Positions 24,301 to 33,042 of a stretch of DNA of 64,000 nucleotides are shown here, piece after piece. Source of the stretch: Spisula solida (lineage: Eukaryota; Mollusca; Bivalvia; Venerida; Mactridae); assembly GCA_947247005.1 (NCBI GenBank), contig OX365955.1, positions 15,047,322 through 15,111,321 of the forward strand, read 5' to 3'. The stretch's first letter is position 1; every line of letters begins with the position of its first letter. Position numbers and translations under genes: made by a program. The notes below the pieces were generated by a model. It was not told the origin of the DNA. It saw nothing but the letters and a program-made list of their open reading frames with translations, and searched no databases.

Positions 24301-27300
24301 CTGGTATGATGAAACAGCTTATGACGCAGTTAGTTTATAATAATATATTTCAGGTCGAATTTGAAAAAAGTTTGTCTAACTTATATTAATGACTATCGAC
24401 ACTTCATATCCATCGCCACAGGGGTATGAGAGGATAGAGGCCAGTTTCCAGCTTATGATGAACGGCTTACAAGGGTATCCCTGGTATCAATTACATTCCG
24501 CATTTGAAGCGGACGCTCTACCACTAGGCTATCGAGGAGGCGGTATGAAGCAGTTGGTTTAGTGCTAAACACTTTCGTTGTCATATAGGGACCACACGAG
24601 CACATCCACTTATTTGTTGCCTAGATACAGTCACTGTTGTAAACTGGTATAAAACTAATTCAGAATGGTTTAGGTAATAAAATTATGTTATTCATAAAAA
24701 AAATGCCATGACACAATATGATTATAATATATAACATAATTATGCATTACCGATTTCACGACATAATCAGAATGAATGTACGTTTAAACACTGGCACTCA
24801 ACCAGAGAAACAATTTTATAAATAGCTCAAGCCTATAATCATATTTATAGCGGACAATACGCAGGCCGCAAGGCCTGCGGATGTCGTTCCGCTTTACGAT
24901 AACACGTGTGCACGTGGTTTGGTCAGAGTTTGAATTTACTAATGGATCTAAAAAGTTGTCTTAAAATCCCGCACTGAAGCAAAGATACTAGAAAATGGCT
25001 ACTAATAGAATAACAAAAAAATTAAAATGCGATATTCGGCAGCTCATAAATTTTCTTTTATTTTTTAATGATGTTTAAAAATATTCCAAAAACTAGCGTA
25101 GGTCCCTGTCTAGAAAAGAAAAGATAATAATTATCAGTCTTCCATGGTTGCTATGCAACCAATCTTTTTATATGGGGAGGGCTATTTCCTAATATTTGGA
25201 CACAAAAAAGGCAGCCATTTTTTTGCCCACTTCGGAAGGAAATTTTAACATTTTCAGTGCATAAACGATGCTACAAACTGTTATGAGACACATGATTACT
25301 CTGAGATAACGAAGTAAGCCGAGCGGGAAATGTTCATATGCGCGAAATATCAACCAATCTTAAGAAAATCTAATGAAAAAGACACAAGTTTCGGATATTT
25401 CCCATCGCAAAGTTTGCAATACAATTAATTAATTAAAGTCCGTTTCGGGTATTTACGTATCTAGACCGGACGGTGATAATCCCCATCGTAGTTGTAGGTT
25501 ATTGTAAAGAAAGTAAAACAAATGCATTTTCGTAATTCCTCACCGAGATGTAATTAAAAAATCCCTCCAAAATCGTCAAAAAATATTCGCAGGATGAAGG
25601 TCGCGAAAACTAATTACATGTTGTTGTTGTCGTTATTGGATACAATAAAACCCGTAATTTTCCGTCCAAATCTCTTTTATGTTGTGACGATTTGCAGGGT
25701 TTATTTAACGAAAAAAGGTGATTAAGATTAAAGATGTTTGATATTTAATCGTAATATGATTAATTGAAATGAAAATAGACTTTTCTTTTGAACAAAAGTA
25801 CTATCTGATATGCTCATGCAACCCACTAAAAAAAGATAAAATATCAAATAAGTCCTAGAAATCAGTTGTTATCTGTGTTTGTATCTAATTATTCATTTTT
25901 AAATTAGTTACCCCTGAATTAAGTAGACCTAGAATTAAACAAATTCAAAAACGTGTATTATTCGTGTTCATTCGGACTGACAAACGATAGCAGGTTTGTA
26001 TCGTCTTTCGTTACTTTGTACCCAATATTTCGTATCAAACCGCTATCGCGCGCTTTCTTGTGCAACAAACCGCTTCGATAGGTTGCATAGACGTAGGAAA
26101 GCGCTCGGTAGCGCCTTTTGGAAACGGCTTGCTCCAGATTCGTAACTTCGTAACAATTTTTTGTGAAGTTATGCATCACCAAAAAATCCAGTACTAGATG
26201 AGCATGTTACAAATAATGTAGGACAACTGACATCGTCCGCTACATATGCTGTGCATTAGTTCATATTAGAATAGATTATAGGCCACAGCTATTAAGAGAG
26301 TGTCTAGTCAAGTGCCAGTGGTTCAAAACATACATTTATGAGCGGCATCCACTATAGCATATACCTCTGTTCAACAACACAATGTATTATCCTATAATAG
26401 TCAATACTAATATTTCTACACAGTAGAGCTTTAACCTCTCGATCTCATCCTTCATTTGCACATACACAGCGATGTATCTTTAAACAGGTTGCATTTTATG
26501 TGAGAACATGTACCTGAATAACGCCCCCGCCTTTGCCTTGTTGTTGATGGAGAAATTGTTTCGGCAGTCCAATCATCTTGCCCAACCAGTTTGTAGTGAT
26601 CATTTCTAGCTCCGTACATGCCGGACTTGCAGCCTAGTGAAAGCAACAACATGTTTACTTATGTAATAAGAAGCTGTGTGTATGCTCTTCGCCGGAATTT
26701 AGTTTCTACTTTGAAGAAACAAGTACTGTAGCTTTGATTCGGACAACTTTAACTGTAACGAAACATATCGAATCATCTTCTTAAAGCATTTTTCAGAAGA
26801 CAACAGTCAGAGTTAATCACATTGCCTTGAACTGGATTTTGCTAAACTAGTTTACTTCTGGTGGGTACATAGATTCAAGAATATAACTGCATTGTGGAGT
26901 CACAAGCTGATTGATTGTCCCGAATCCAATATGTAAATGGTCATTATGTTGGCTTTAACCAATAGCTAGTTACAAGGGAAAGACATTTAAAAACTCAATA
27001 AACAAAGGAAAACTGTAACTCTAAGTATTACCCAAGAAAATCCTATGCACCCAATGGCGTCAGACAACATGTCACCAAGAATGGATGGAAAGGAATTTCC
27101 GGCAGCATAGTAACCATGAAAATGTGGGCTGTGCCAATGTGTTATCTGAAAAATATATATATTTAATAATGTATCATTGTCCGGGCTTTGTAAAGATGCT
27201 GTAGACAGTTATCGTCCGTCTAACATTGACCACATGTCATTTCTATCGGCGGTGGTTCAACTGGACGACTTGCATAGACAATGCTGAATATTTTACCTAG

Positions 27301-28316
27301 TATGCCAATATCGACTTGATGCCCACCGGTCCTGCTTAATAAACCTTGTACACTTGTAAATCGTACGCTATTAAAGGAACGTGGTTTATACCACGTAAAG
27401 GAAGCAACTAGGGTAATACTTTACGCACGCAGTGAACAATTTTCCTTCTAACCGAATCTGATGACAAACGTTTTTTAGCTTCGCTATTTTCAATAGGTAC
27501 ATGACCACTTGTTACGTTTGAAAAAATATACTTTGCTACAATTATGATAATGGCAGTATTATAAAGTATAAACAGGTACATACCCCTGGCATAATGACTC
27601 GTTCAATATCCTTCATAACTTCTGAGAAATCCTCAGCTTTTTCTGGTGCTTCTTGTGGTATCAAATCCTGGAAATATGCATAGAAATAATATCTTGTTTT
27701 GACAATGTTCATACCTTCAATGTCTCCCCTCCCTACAAAATACTTGCCAATGACCAAGGGACCAGTAATAGCATACTCTTCAGCAGTAAGTTGAGAACCT
27801 CTCTACATGTGAAGGATATAATCGTATCGTGTGACACAGACCTGTCAAACCCGAGAATCAACCCGAATATTAGGGTGATAATAAGGAGTCCTACTAGTTC
27901 GCTAGCAGTGCTTTTGTGGAGACTGCATGCTACCAGAACTAGTGTCTTGTACCAGAACCGCATGAGGTTACAATATAATTACAATCCAGTCTGTGTTAAC
28001 GATCACCGGCAAAGAAAGGGATTCATAAAGTCATGCATGCATTTAACTTTCAAAGACAATGAGTGTTATCTCACTTTTCAGACCATACGTTTATAAATGA
28101 TATTATCCTGCTAAGAGGGGCCACCTGTCGACACGACATGTTGTCCTGTTTCCACCGGTGGTCGTTACAGACAGGGGTGATTGTGTACTCCGTAGTTACC
28201 TGTAAATATCCTGGCTGCACTCTATGCACAACCGGTCTGTTACGAAGAGTTTCCAGGTAATCTGCAATATAGTCTACCATCTGCCGACCGTACGTTCGAA
28301 ATTCATCGGCGTCCAT
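8980..28316 (-). CDS. DDC: Aromatic-L-amino-acid decarboxylase family gene, 13 exons, 527 codons (Asn192 variant)
   Basis: Minus-strand join, 5' to 3': 28316-28200, 27667-27584, 27145-27032, 26633-26514, 24192-24058, 23580-23437, 22212-22146, 17232-17138, 16262-16195, 13256-13166, 11328-11230, 11074-10973, 9327-8980. Every junction is GT-AG and every phase closes; the sum is 1584 bases. The product is a PLP-dependent group II decarboxylase of the DDC/tyrosine decarboxylase branch, cytosolic and normally a homodimer making dopamine, serotonin or tyramine. Numbering runs colinear with human DDC: Trp71, Tyr79, Ala148-Ser149, Thr246, His269, Asp271, His302-Lys303 (Schiff-base lysine) and Tyr332 in the catalytic loop are all present. 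The ring-stacking His192 is Asn (GNSS in place of AHSS) and position 80 is Tyr rather than Phe. The C-terminus runs about 45 residues past the usual 480. Asn192 with Tyr332 kept is the pattern of insect aromatic acetaldehyde synthases, so the product may make aldehyde rather than amine; that is inference. Exact paralogue (DDC or TDC) is open. Confidence 0.95.
9740..10762. mobile_element. TIR element family B, copy 1 (1.02 kb, non-autonomous)
   Basis: Left end TACTGATATCGGACCAGTA at 9740, right end TACTGGTCCGATACAAGTA at 10744-10762. Inside are subterminal repeats (gtaccagtatccgaac). Copy 2 at 32013-33042 is the same element in the opposite orientation. No transposase frame. It occupies most of the last decarboxylase intron. 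TA at both edges fits a TA target duplication. Confidence 0.82.
10973..11074 (-). CDS. DDC: Decarboxylase exon 12
   Basis: Residues 379-412, [20 protein letters not shown] then [14 protein letters not shown]. Acceptor TTTAAG, donor GTAAGG, phase 0. Confidence 0.94.
11230..11328 (-). CDS. DDC: Decarboxylase exon 11
   Basis: Residues 346-378, [20 protein letters not shown] then [13 protein letters not shown], a highly conserved family block. Acceptor TTTATAG, donor GTAAGT, phase 0. Confidence 0.94.
11383..12248. mobile_element. TIR element (866 bp), TACTGTATAGCGGG ends
   Basis: The left end tactgtatagcgggtatatt and the right end aatatacccgctatacagta are exact inverted repeats over at least 22 bp, with 'ggaccccgtga' and 'cgcgggggtc' continuing the match. 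No coding capacity. It lies in decarboxylase intron 10. Confidence 0.82.
12296..12769. repeat. 31-bp minisatellite, about 15 units
   Basis: Unit agttcaactagagaccgcta plus aaaccttcaag repeats about 15 times with very few changes (two variants, caag and caat, before each unit). In decarboxylase intron 10. Confidence 0.95.
13166..13256 (-). CDS. DDC: Decarboxylase exon 10 (catalytic loop, Tyr332)
   Basis: Residues 315-345, W then [20 protein letters not shown] and [17 protein letters not shown] is the mobile catalytic loop and Tyr332 is present. Donor GTGGGT is weaker than the others. Confidence 0.9.
13997..14221. mobile_element. MITE family C, copy 1 (225 bp)
   Basis: Ends tactgcccagttaggataag and tatcctaactggacagta are inverted repeats. 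The interior holds gtggtcgaatccactat. Family members lie at 42717-42914 and, truncated and inverted, at about 35848-35956. Confidence 0.8.
14381..14715 (+). mobile_element. tRNA-derived SINE family D, copy 1
   Basis: A tRNA-like head (gtggtccagtggtaagagct ... aaggttgtgggta) is followed by a body (cagtctttcggacaacacgt..., ttctggaactgaggc) and an end in 'cggtggcgaggataaataaaagca'. The same unit, inverted, fills 44865-45198. Apparent open frames on both strands are by-products. Confidence 0.78.
14892..15148. repeat. 55-bp minisatellite, 4.7 units
   Basis: Unit ggtagaaatatgtccttgca plus cagatgagtgtccgggtaaa and gtcctaggaattaag repeats every 55 bp at 14892, 14947, 15002, 15057 and 15112. Related units reappear at about 15985-16110. 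Confidence 0.93.
15985..16110. repeat. Outlying units of the 55-bp minisatellite
   Basis: Two to three diverged units (accgggtaaagtcttaggaa, gggtagaaatatatccttg) match the array at 14892-15148, about 840 bp away in the same intron. Confidence 0.8.
16195..16262 (-). CDS. DDC: Decarboxylase exon 9 (Schiff-base Lys303)
   Basis: Residues 293-314 plus two bases: [20 protein letters not shown] then VL. NPHKW holds His302-Lys303. Family members usually have ADSFNFNPHKW, so the AQTFSM wording is unusual. Donor GTAAGC, phase 2, closed by G of exon 10 to give Trp315. Confidence 0.92.
16690..17095. repeat. Degenerate 22-bp repeats in inverted arrangement
   Basis: From 16690 to 16985 a unit like aagtacgatgacgaaaacac repeats imperfectly. 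From 16990 to 17095 the complement appears (tcgcgttttcgtcatagtag, ttttcgtcattgtac). A hairpin (acgatgatttacta ... tagtaaatttgcatcatcgt) marks the turn near 16997. It lies 42 bp downstream (in gene sense) of exon 8. Confidence 0.75.
17138..17232 (-). CDS. DDC: Decarboxylase exon 8 (PLP-binding Asp271)
   Basis: Residues 261-292, [20 protein letters not shown] then [20 protein letters not shown] carries His269 and the pyridine-nitrogen-binding Asp271. The exon sits between two inverted-repeat structures: 42 bp from the one ending near 17095 and 90 bp from the foldback element starting at 17323. Confidence 0.93.
17314..17322. repeat. Left target-site duplication TCTACATAC
   Basis: Nine bases directly before the left terminus of the foldback element, identical to 21216-21224. 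Confidence 0.9.
17323..21215. mobile_element. Foldback transposon, 3.9 kb, 13-bp repeats, 9-bp target duplication
   Basis: Termini gggtgtgtgaagctggcagt (left) and its complement actgccagcttcacacaccc (right) are exact. Flanks are a perfect 9-bp direct repeat TCTACATAC at 17314-17322 and 21216-21224. The interior is almost wholly a 13-bp unit, ctgtccattctgg, in the left arm (to about 20034), then its complement cagaatggacagc in the right arm. The outer 150 bp of both arms match closely. The left arm carries an internal duplication of about 1.5 kb (17490 onward repeated at about 18993). No transposase. It lies in decarboxylase intron 7. The architecture resembles Drosophila FB elements or foldback Mutator-like elements; superfamily is inference. 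Confidence 0.92.
21216..21224. repeat. Right target-site duplication TCTACATAC
   Basis: Nine bases directly after the right terminus of the foldback element, identical to 17314-17322. Confidence 0.9.
22146..22212 (-). CDS. DDC: Decarboxylase exon 7
   Basis: Residues 239-260 plus one base: [20 protein letters not shown] then [14 protein letters not shown] is the family block containing Thr246. Acceptor TGATAG, donor GTAAGT; phase 1, closed by GC of exon 8 to give Cys. Confidence 0.92.
22694..23350. repeat. 31-bp minisatellite, about 21 units
   Basis: Unit gcgtatgaagatgaggtcgg plus tgcgtacaaat, 31 bp, with a few recurrent variants (aaggtg, tggaga, gagcg). Because 31 is not a multiple of three, all three minus frames stay open and give long false proteins. 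It lies in decarboxylase intron 6, about 86 bp from exon 6. Confidence 0.95.
23437..23580 (-). CDS. DDC: Decarboxylase exon 6 (carries Asn192)
   Basis: Residues 191-238, [20 protein letters not shown] through [11 protein letters not shown]. Asn192 replaces the His that stacks on the PLP ring in decarboxylases. The AAT codon is at 23576-23578 on the plus strand as att. Acceptor TTCAG, donor GTAAGA. Confidence 0.92.
24058..24192 (-). CDS. DDC: Decarboxylase exon 5
   Basis: Residues 146-190, [20 protein letters not shown] through VGYCSDQ. Ala148-Ser149 bind the PLP phosphate. Acceptor TTTACAG, donor GTAAGG, phase 0. Confidence 0.92.
24470..24545 (-). mobile_element. tRNA-like fragment, minus strand
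   Basis: On the minus strand: GATAGCCTAGTGGTAGAGCG (box A-like) and CCGCTTCAAATGCGG, a paired stem and loop. Box B is poor. Likely a SINE remnant in decarboxylase intron 4. Confidence 0.4.
24850..26275. mobile_element. Dispersed element family E, long copy
   Basis: Blocks cacgtggtttggtcagagtt, agctcataaattttctttta, aggtttgtatcgtctttcgt and ttagttcatattag occur in the same order at 56840-57445, where the middle is missing. The left end has a hairpin (gcaggccgcaaggcctgc). Fills most of decarboxylase intron 4. Confidence 0.65.
26514..26633 (-). CDS. DDC: Decarboxylase exon 4
   Basis: Residues 106-145, [20 protein letters not shown] then [29 protein letters not shown] and GGGVIQ are invariant family blocks. 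The reading frame lies in a different frame from the longest open frame over this stretch. Confidence 0.93.
27032..27145 (-). CDS. DDC: Decarboxylase exon 3 (substrate pocket)
   Basis: Residues 68-105, [20 protein letters not shown] then [18 protein letters not shown]. Trp71, Tyr79 and Phe103 of the pocket are kept; position 80 is Tyr where DDC has Phe. The [15 protein letters not shown] wording is closer to tyrosine decarboxylases than to vertebrate DDC. Confidence 0.93.
27584..27667 (-). CDS. DDC: Decarboxylase exon 2
   Basis: Residues 40-67, [20 protein letters not shown] then IERVIMPG. Acceptor after TTTCCAG, donor GTATGT, phase 0 both sides. IERVIMPG is a family hallmark before the substrate-pocket exon. 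Confidence 0.93.
28200..28316 (-). CDS. DDC: Decarboxylase exon 1
   Basis: Residues 1-39, [20 protein letters not shown] onward to QPGYLQ, the family's N-terminal helix. The ATG sits in ACAATGG, a good Kozak context. Donor GTAACT; phase 0. Confidence 0.93.
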
Positions 28317-29231
28317 TGTAGATCTTAAGATAAACGCAACTTATCACACACGCATTATTAAGATATCTGTTCCACTAATTTGACTCATGCAGCATGAAGA
28401 ATGATGTTTGTATTTGTGTTATTACCCTAGGACCACAACGCTGTTTACATTCAATATCAAGTTAATACTCAATCATCGAACTAATAAAGTAAAACGTTTT
28501 AGATGACTGTTTTAAATTTAAATTCTGGTGTTCTTATAACAATTTTAATCCATATTTATTCAATTCTGCAGACATTTCTTTACCCATACCCTTTTCAATA
28601 GTTTCCGGTAATAAATAACTCTTTCTTTTCTACTCATTAACGGGCAATGCATTGCCATTGCAAGCGTATTAATCAAAAATTGATTGATGCAAATTAACAA
28701 GTTTTAATGCTTGAACTGATATTTTGATAGAATAAATGGTACATACGAATATAGCTGTCGATGAGGTTGTAATACAAAAATTATAACCAGGTAATACAAA
28801 CACTATACAATTTAACAGGTACAATTTATATAATATAAAGTTCAGCTAGAATCTGTTCTGTGACCATCTATATGCGTCTCACCAGTTTGGCCGAACTTAA
28901 TGTCCAAGTACAGATAGTTCTAAATAGTTATCAATACATGTAGAACATTTCTAGTTTATCTTAGTTTGTCCAGATAAGTAAATGGTCACGTGACCTCCAT
29001 GTTATCCAATCCCAGAAAATAATTGACTGTCTTTTCGGGTCGTCAACATGAAGTAGATAGTATTAAAGTACTAGCATGTACATTGGTATTTATAAAGCTT
29101 ACACTCGAAATTTAACAAATGAAAATTGCAAATACTAAGAAATGGGATCGATGAAATTAAGTAATACAAATTGTACCCTTGAATACGCAAAAGGGTAACT
29201 TTGAAAGTCAGATAAAAATAAAGCAAAATTA

Positions 29232-29475
29232 CGAAGAGCGAACCATCCATATCCCAAAAAATGGATATTTCAAGCAAGCCTATATATTCACCCCGCAATG
29301 AATGGCATGCTGTGAACTGTGGATTTCGTTCATATAGGCAATATATCCCTTAACTTCCATGTACTTTGGTTCTACAATCGGAATGTTTTTATGTTTTTTT
29401 GTCCCATTGCGGGGTAGAGTAATAGGCTTGCTAGAAATATCCATTTTTGGGGATATGGATGGTTCGCTTTATGTG
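29232..29475. mobile_element. Inverted-repeat element (about 240 bp)
   Basis: Left arm (aagagcgaaccatccatatc ... caccccgcaatg, 29235-29301) and right arm (cattgcggggtagag ... atatggatggttcgct, 29403-29469) are inverted copies. The right side and its continuation to about 29560 resemble 56558-56715. Confidence 0.72.
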
Positions 29476-29782
29476 TGTGGCAAGGCGTGGCGCCGTTTTT
29501 GTGCGGCTTTGGATTGTCTGTGCGCCACCGTATTTAAATTATTTAATACAGTCAGTCCGTTTAGTTTTGTGATAAGGGTTTGCTTTGATTACTGAACAGA
29601 TGCGAAAATCCCAGATTTTCTGAGACATCTGACATTTTAATCAGAAATGTTTATCACAACGTCGTAAGCTGTCTCTGCTCGTATATCTATTAATGTGGGT
29701 CAAAATGTCTATAGTAATATACGACGACATATCTCACCTAACCAGATTTCCTGAACTATATCCTAACTATAGTGTATCACAT

Positions 29783-30788
29783 AGGCGGTTCCAAGGGGGG
29801 GGGGGGGGCGGACCCGGCGTACGCCCCCCCCCCTAAAATCGCCGGAGCCTAGGTAATTTATCATATTTAGTATGTAAGAACAATATAGATATTCATTTTT
29901 TTTCGCTCGCTACGCTCGCGTCAATAAAACAATAGTTAATTCATGGATTATGGATTATTCACAAGATATGGGACTGATTGGTAGCATGGTGCCAAACATC
30001 GGCTGCAAAGATCCCGAGATTCTTGCACATTAAAAATGTCTGATAAATCATAAAAGATTAGTACAGCTGACGAATTCCGTGGTACTTTTAAAGAAAGTCA
30101 CGAGGCAGAAAGCCACTGGACCCCTTAGTCGCCGGATTCCATGTATTTGACATTTCCACTTAAACAAAAACTGACGTCCTGGAGTTCGCAGGGTATGCTG
30201 CTCAGATAGACATTATTTTTTTTTCTTCGTGACGTATTCACAGCAGCTTTATATCTGTGAATATTATCCAGTCGAGTATCGTAAGTCCTGGCTATGCTGC
30301 TCATATAAACAACGATTTTTCTTGCTCGCTTCGCTCGCTATAGAACTACGTAAATTCAAAGACATTTTTCGATTTACCAATGAGTTTGTTAAACACTGAT
30401 TTTTTTCCAATTCTTACAATTACTAACGTTATATCATTGAATATTACCAAGTAATAAGGTTGTTGTGTATGCTGCTGAAATAGATAATTGCATTTTTTCT
30501 TATTCGCTGCGCTCGCACAACCATTATCAGTTAACTTTGTCAAGTAGGGAATGAGTATGAGGGATATGCTGCTCAAATAATTAATGCATATATTTTTGCT
30601 CGCCTTGCTGTCACATTAACTTTATAAATGAATTTTATAAGATAAAGAACGAAATTGTGTGGAATACTTCTCAAAGATACTTTTTTTCTAGCGCGCTTCG
30701 CTCGCACATTTTTTTGAGGGGGGATATCAATACATGAATGTACGCCACCCCCCCCCCCCCCTAACGCAAAATCCTGGATTCGCCCCTG
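29783..30788. mobile_element. hAT-like non-autonomous element with target duplication
   Basis: Flanked by TATCACAT at 29775-29782 and 30789-30796 (8 bp; the match extends to 10 with TG). The right end ggattcgcccctg and the left aggcggttccaagg recall CAGGGGCG-type hAT ends. Inside are G/C homopolymer runs and about five diverged units of roughly 150 bp, each holding 'tatgctgctcaaata' and a 'cgctcgcttcgctcgc'-like run. No transposase. Confidence 0.75.
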
Positions 30789-31256
30789 TATCACATTCAT
30801 ATAGCACATGTCACGGGATTCATTACTTGGTATCTAAGTGTAGTTACATTCTTGATCCCATCTCAGTATGTTTGGTACGAATTCATCGGTCGTTTACCAC
30901 TTATAGTTGATCATGTATAGTTGATTCACTTTTCAAAATTGTGCCGAATGTTCCAATCTTGCGCTCACGGAATAGTTGTCACATGACTACACGTCACAAC
31001 TACGTCATTAGTACCAAAGAGGCGTTCTTGTTTGAATCAGCTATTGTAGAAGATCATTATTACACTTTACTTTCAGTTTGTTACATACAATTTATTGTTG
31101 TTTGTATTTTTCTTAAGCTTCTTGTATTAATGTATTGCCTATTTGATCGCATGCTTTTCTGTGTATGTGCACAGTACCTAATAGTTAAGGCGACGAACAG
31201 ATCATATTCATTATGCTAATAAACTAAATTGAAACTACAAAATGTATAAAAGTATG

Positions 31257-31807
31257 TACAGGATGATCCATTAATTCCACACATTATTACACGATTATAA
31301 CTTTAACATCTTTAAAGTTATTATATTAAAGAAAACATGTAATTGCAGAGTATATGTGTAAATTTCGTTCTGATCTAAAACGAATGTTCAACAATAATAT
31401 CCTTATCTAAAGCAAATGCTCAATGTGACCATTTTCTCTGAATTGCGTTTCAATCTGTACATAACGTTGTTGCATGCAGCTTAGGTTGAACCCGTCTCTT
31501 TTCCCGACCAATCGAATGTTTCATTTCATTTGACTTATCAAACAATATTCCTTCTTGAAAACAGTATTAGGACACACTTAGCAATTATTTTAAAAATTAA
31601 ATCGCAGCTTTTCCTGATTCATAATAAAGTTTTATGATTTCTGAGTTTCGGACATCTTGGAAATACTAAAGTTATATGACGCAATGTAAATTACTTTTTC
31701 ATTTAAGCAAAACTATGTATTTATTACCTTTCCAACAATACCAAATTTATACGTTTAAGTATAAAATATTGAAATACTAATGTGCGGAATAATTGGATCA
31801 CCCTGTA
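31257..31807. mobile_element. Mariner-like MITE (551 bp)
   Basis: Left end tacaggatgatccattaatt and the complement of the right end, tacagggtgatccaattatt, match at most of about 30 positions (followed by ccacacatta / ccgcacatta). TACAGG-type ends are usual for mariner relatives. The interior is AT-rich and non-coding. Confidence 0.75.
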
Positions 31808-32012
31808 TGATGTAATTATATAGTCACAAGCATGTCACATGTGAATATCTATTAAAATGATGCAAACAAGTACGTTCGCGTGATTGTTGTGTAGTTTATT
31901 CTTAAATTCTCATCCTTTGATTTGTTGAATCTGTGCTAGAATGACCAATCACACGGCTTGTTTATAAGAATGTTAACCAATAGCATACATTCTGTATGGT
32001 CACTATGTCCAC

Positions 32013-33042
32013 TACTGGTATCGGACCAGTAGCCGAACAAAAATGGAGTTTTCTCTGAATTTGCCTCTTAAAACTATGTGTTTACAAAAATGATCGGCAA
32101 GTTCTATACTTAAGCCTTTCCCTCCTTCTAGAAATGTAAACAACTCCAGCCTCGTCTGCGCATGTGTCCTAAAACAGGGTCTCCAAAAGGGTCACTATTT
32201 AGCGCTAATTGGTTAGTCTACAGTACCAGTATCCGAACAGATGGCTTCATTGGCCGATTTAACGACTTTTATAACTCAAACATTAATAATTTTTATTTTA
32301 ATGAATGTAAACAACCTTTACAAGATTTCCCGTCATTCGTCAACATGATTGTGTGTGGCTATCCGTCGACTCGTACCGTACTAAAACCGTACACCATCTC
32401 GTGCACTCAATTATCACATAGTGCAACGCATCTGGGAAGCACTTTGGTACAGTTTTTCATCAGAATAAATGTTCATAATCATGAAATGAGAGTCATATCA
32501 GCTACATTTCTTAATCAGGTTAATGATTACAGCGTTTTAAAACGATTTTGAAATCATGTGAGAATAATCTTACTATTTTTGTTGTAAATTATGATTGCAT
32601 GAATTATTTTCCTTGTTTGACTAAAAATGGCGCGAATCTGATACACGTTTCTAAAGGTAAAATTTCATGGTTTTGCGCATTTTTTAAGATTTCTTTATTT
32701 CAATTAAGCTATTTTAATGCATGTTAAAGATATTTTATATTTTAAGACACCTTTTAGAGGCCGTTTGGTTTGAAGGCGCCAAATGAGGGAAGATTTGTGC
32801 GCGCATACGAGAGTCGTTCGGAATTCCTCAGATGTAAACAAAACTGATAATAGGTGGGGTAATTAAGAAAGTCGAATTCCTGTGTTTAATACTTTTATTC
32901 AGGTAAAGAAACTTTACATGAAGCTTACTAATGTGATAGAGCTCCAAAACAAACAGTACTTCCCTTCTGAAGAGATACAGGAGAGGAGAAATAACGATCG
33001 TTCGGATACTGGTACTGTTCGGCTACTGGTCCGATACCAGTA
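32013..33042. mobile_element. TIR element family B, copy 2 (1.03 kb, inverted relative to copy 1)
   Basis: Both ends carry the exact terminus TACTGGTATCGGACCAGTA followed by GCCGAAC. The first 19 bases are themselves a palindrome around ATCGG. The right subterminal run (gatcgttcggatactggtac) equals the left subterminal of copy 1 in reverse. The longest open frame inside (32162-32551) has no transposase motif and is not shared as a frame with copy 1. Confidence 0.85.

Noticed and set aside
27653..28096. 147-codon plus-strand open frame
   Set aside because: It overlaps decarboxylase exon 2 on the opposite strand and the first intron; composition and lack of motif mark it as a shadow frame.
32162..32551. 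129-codon frame as a transposase of TIR family B
   Set aside because: No DDE or other transposase motif, and copy 1 of the same element does not keep the frame.
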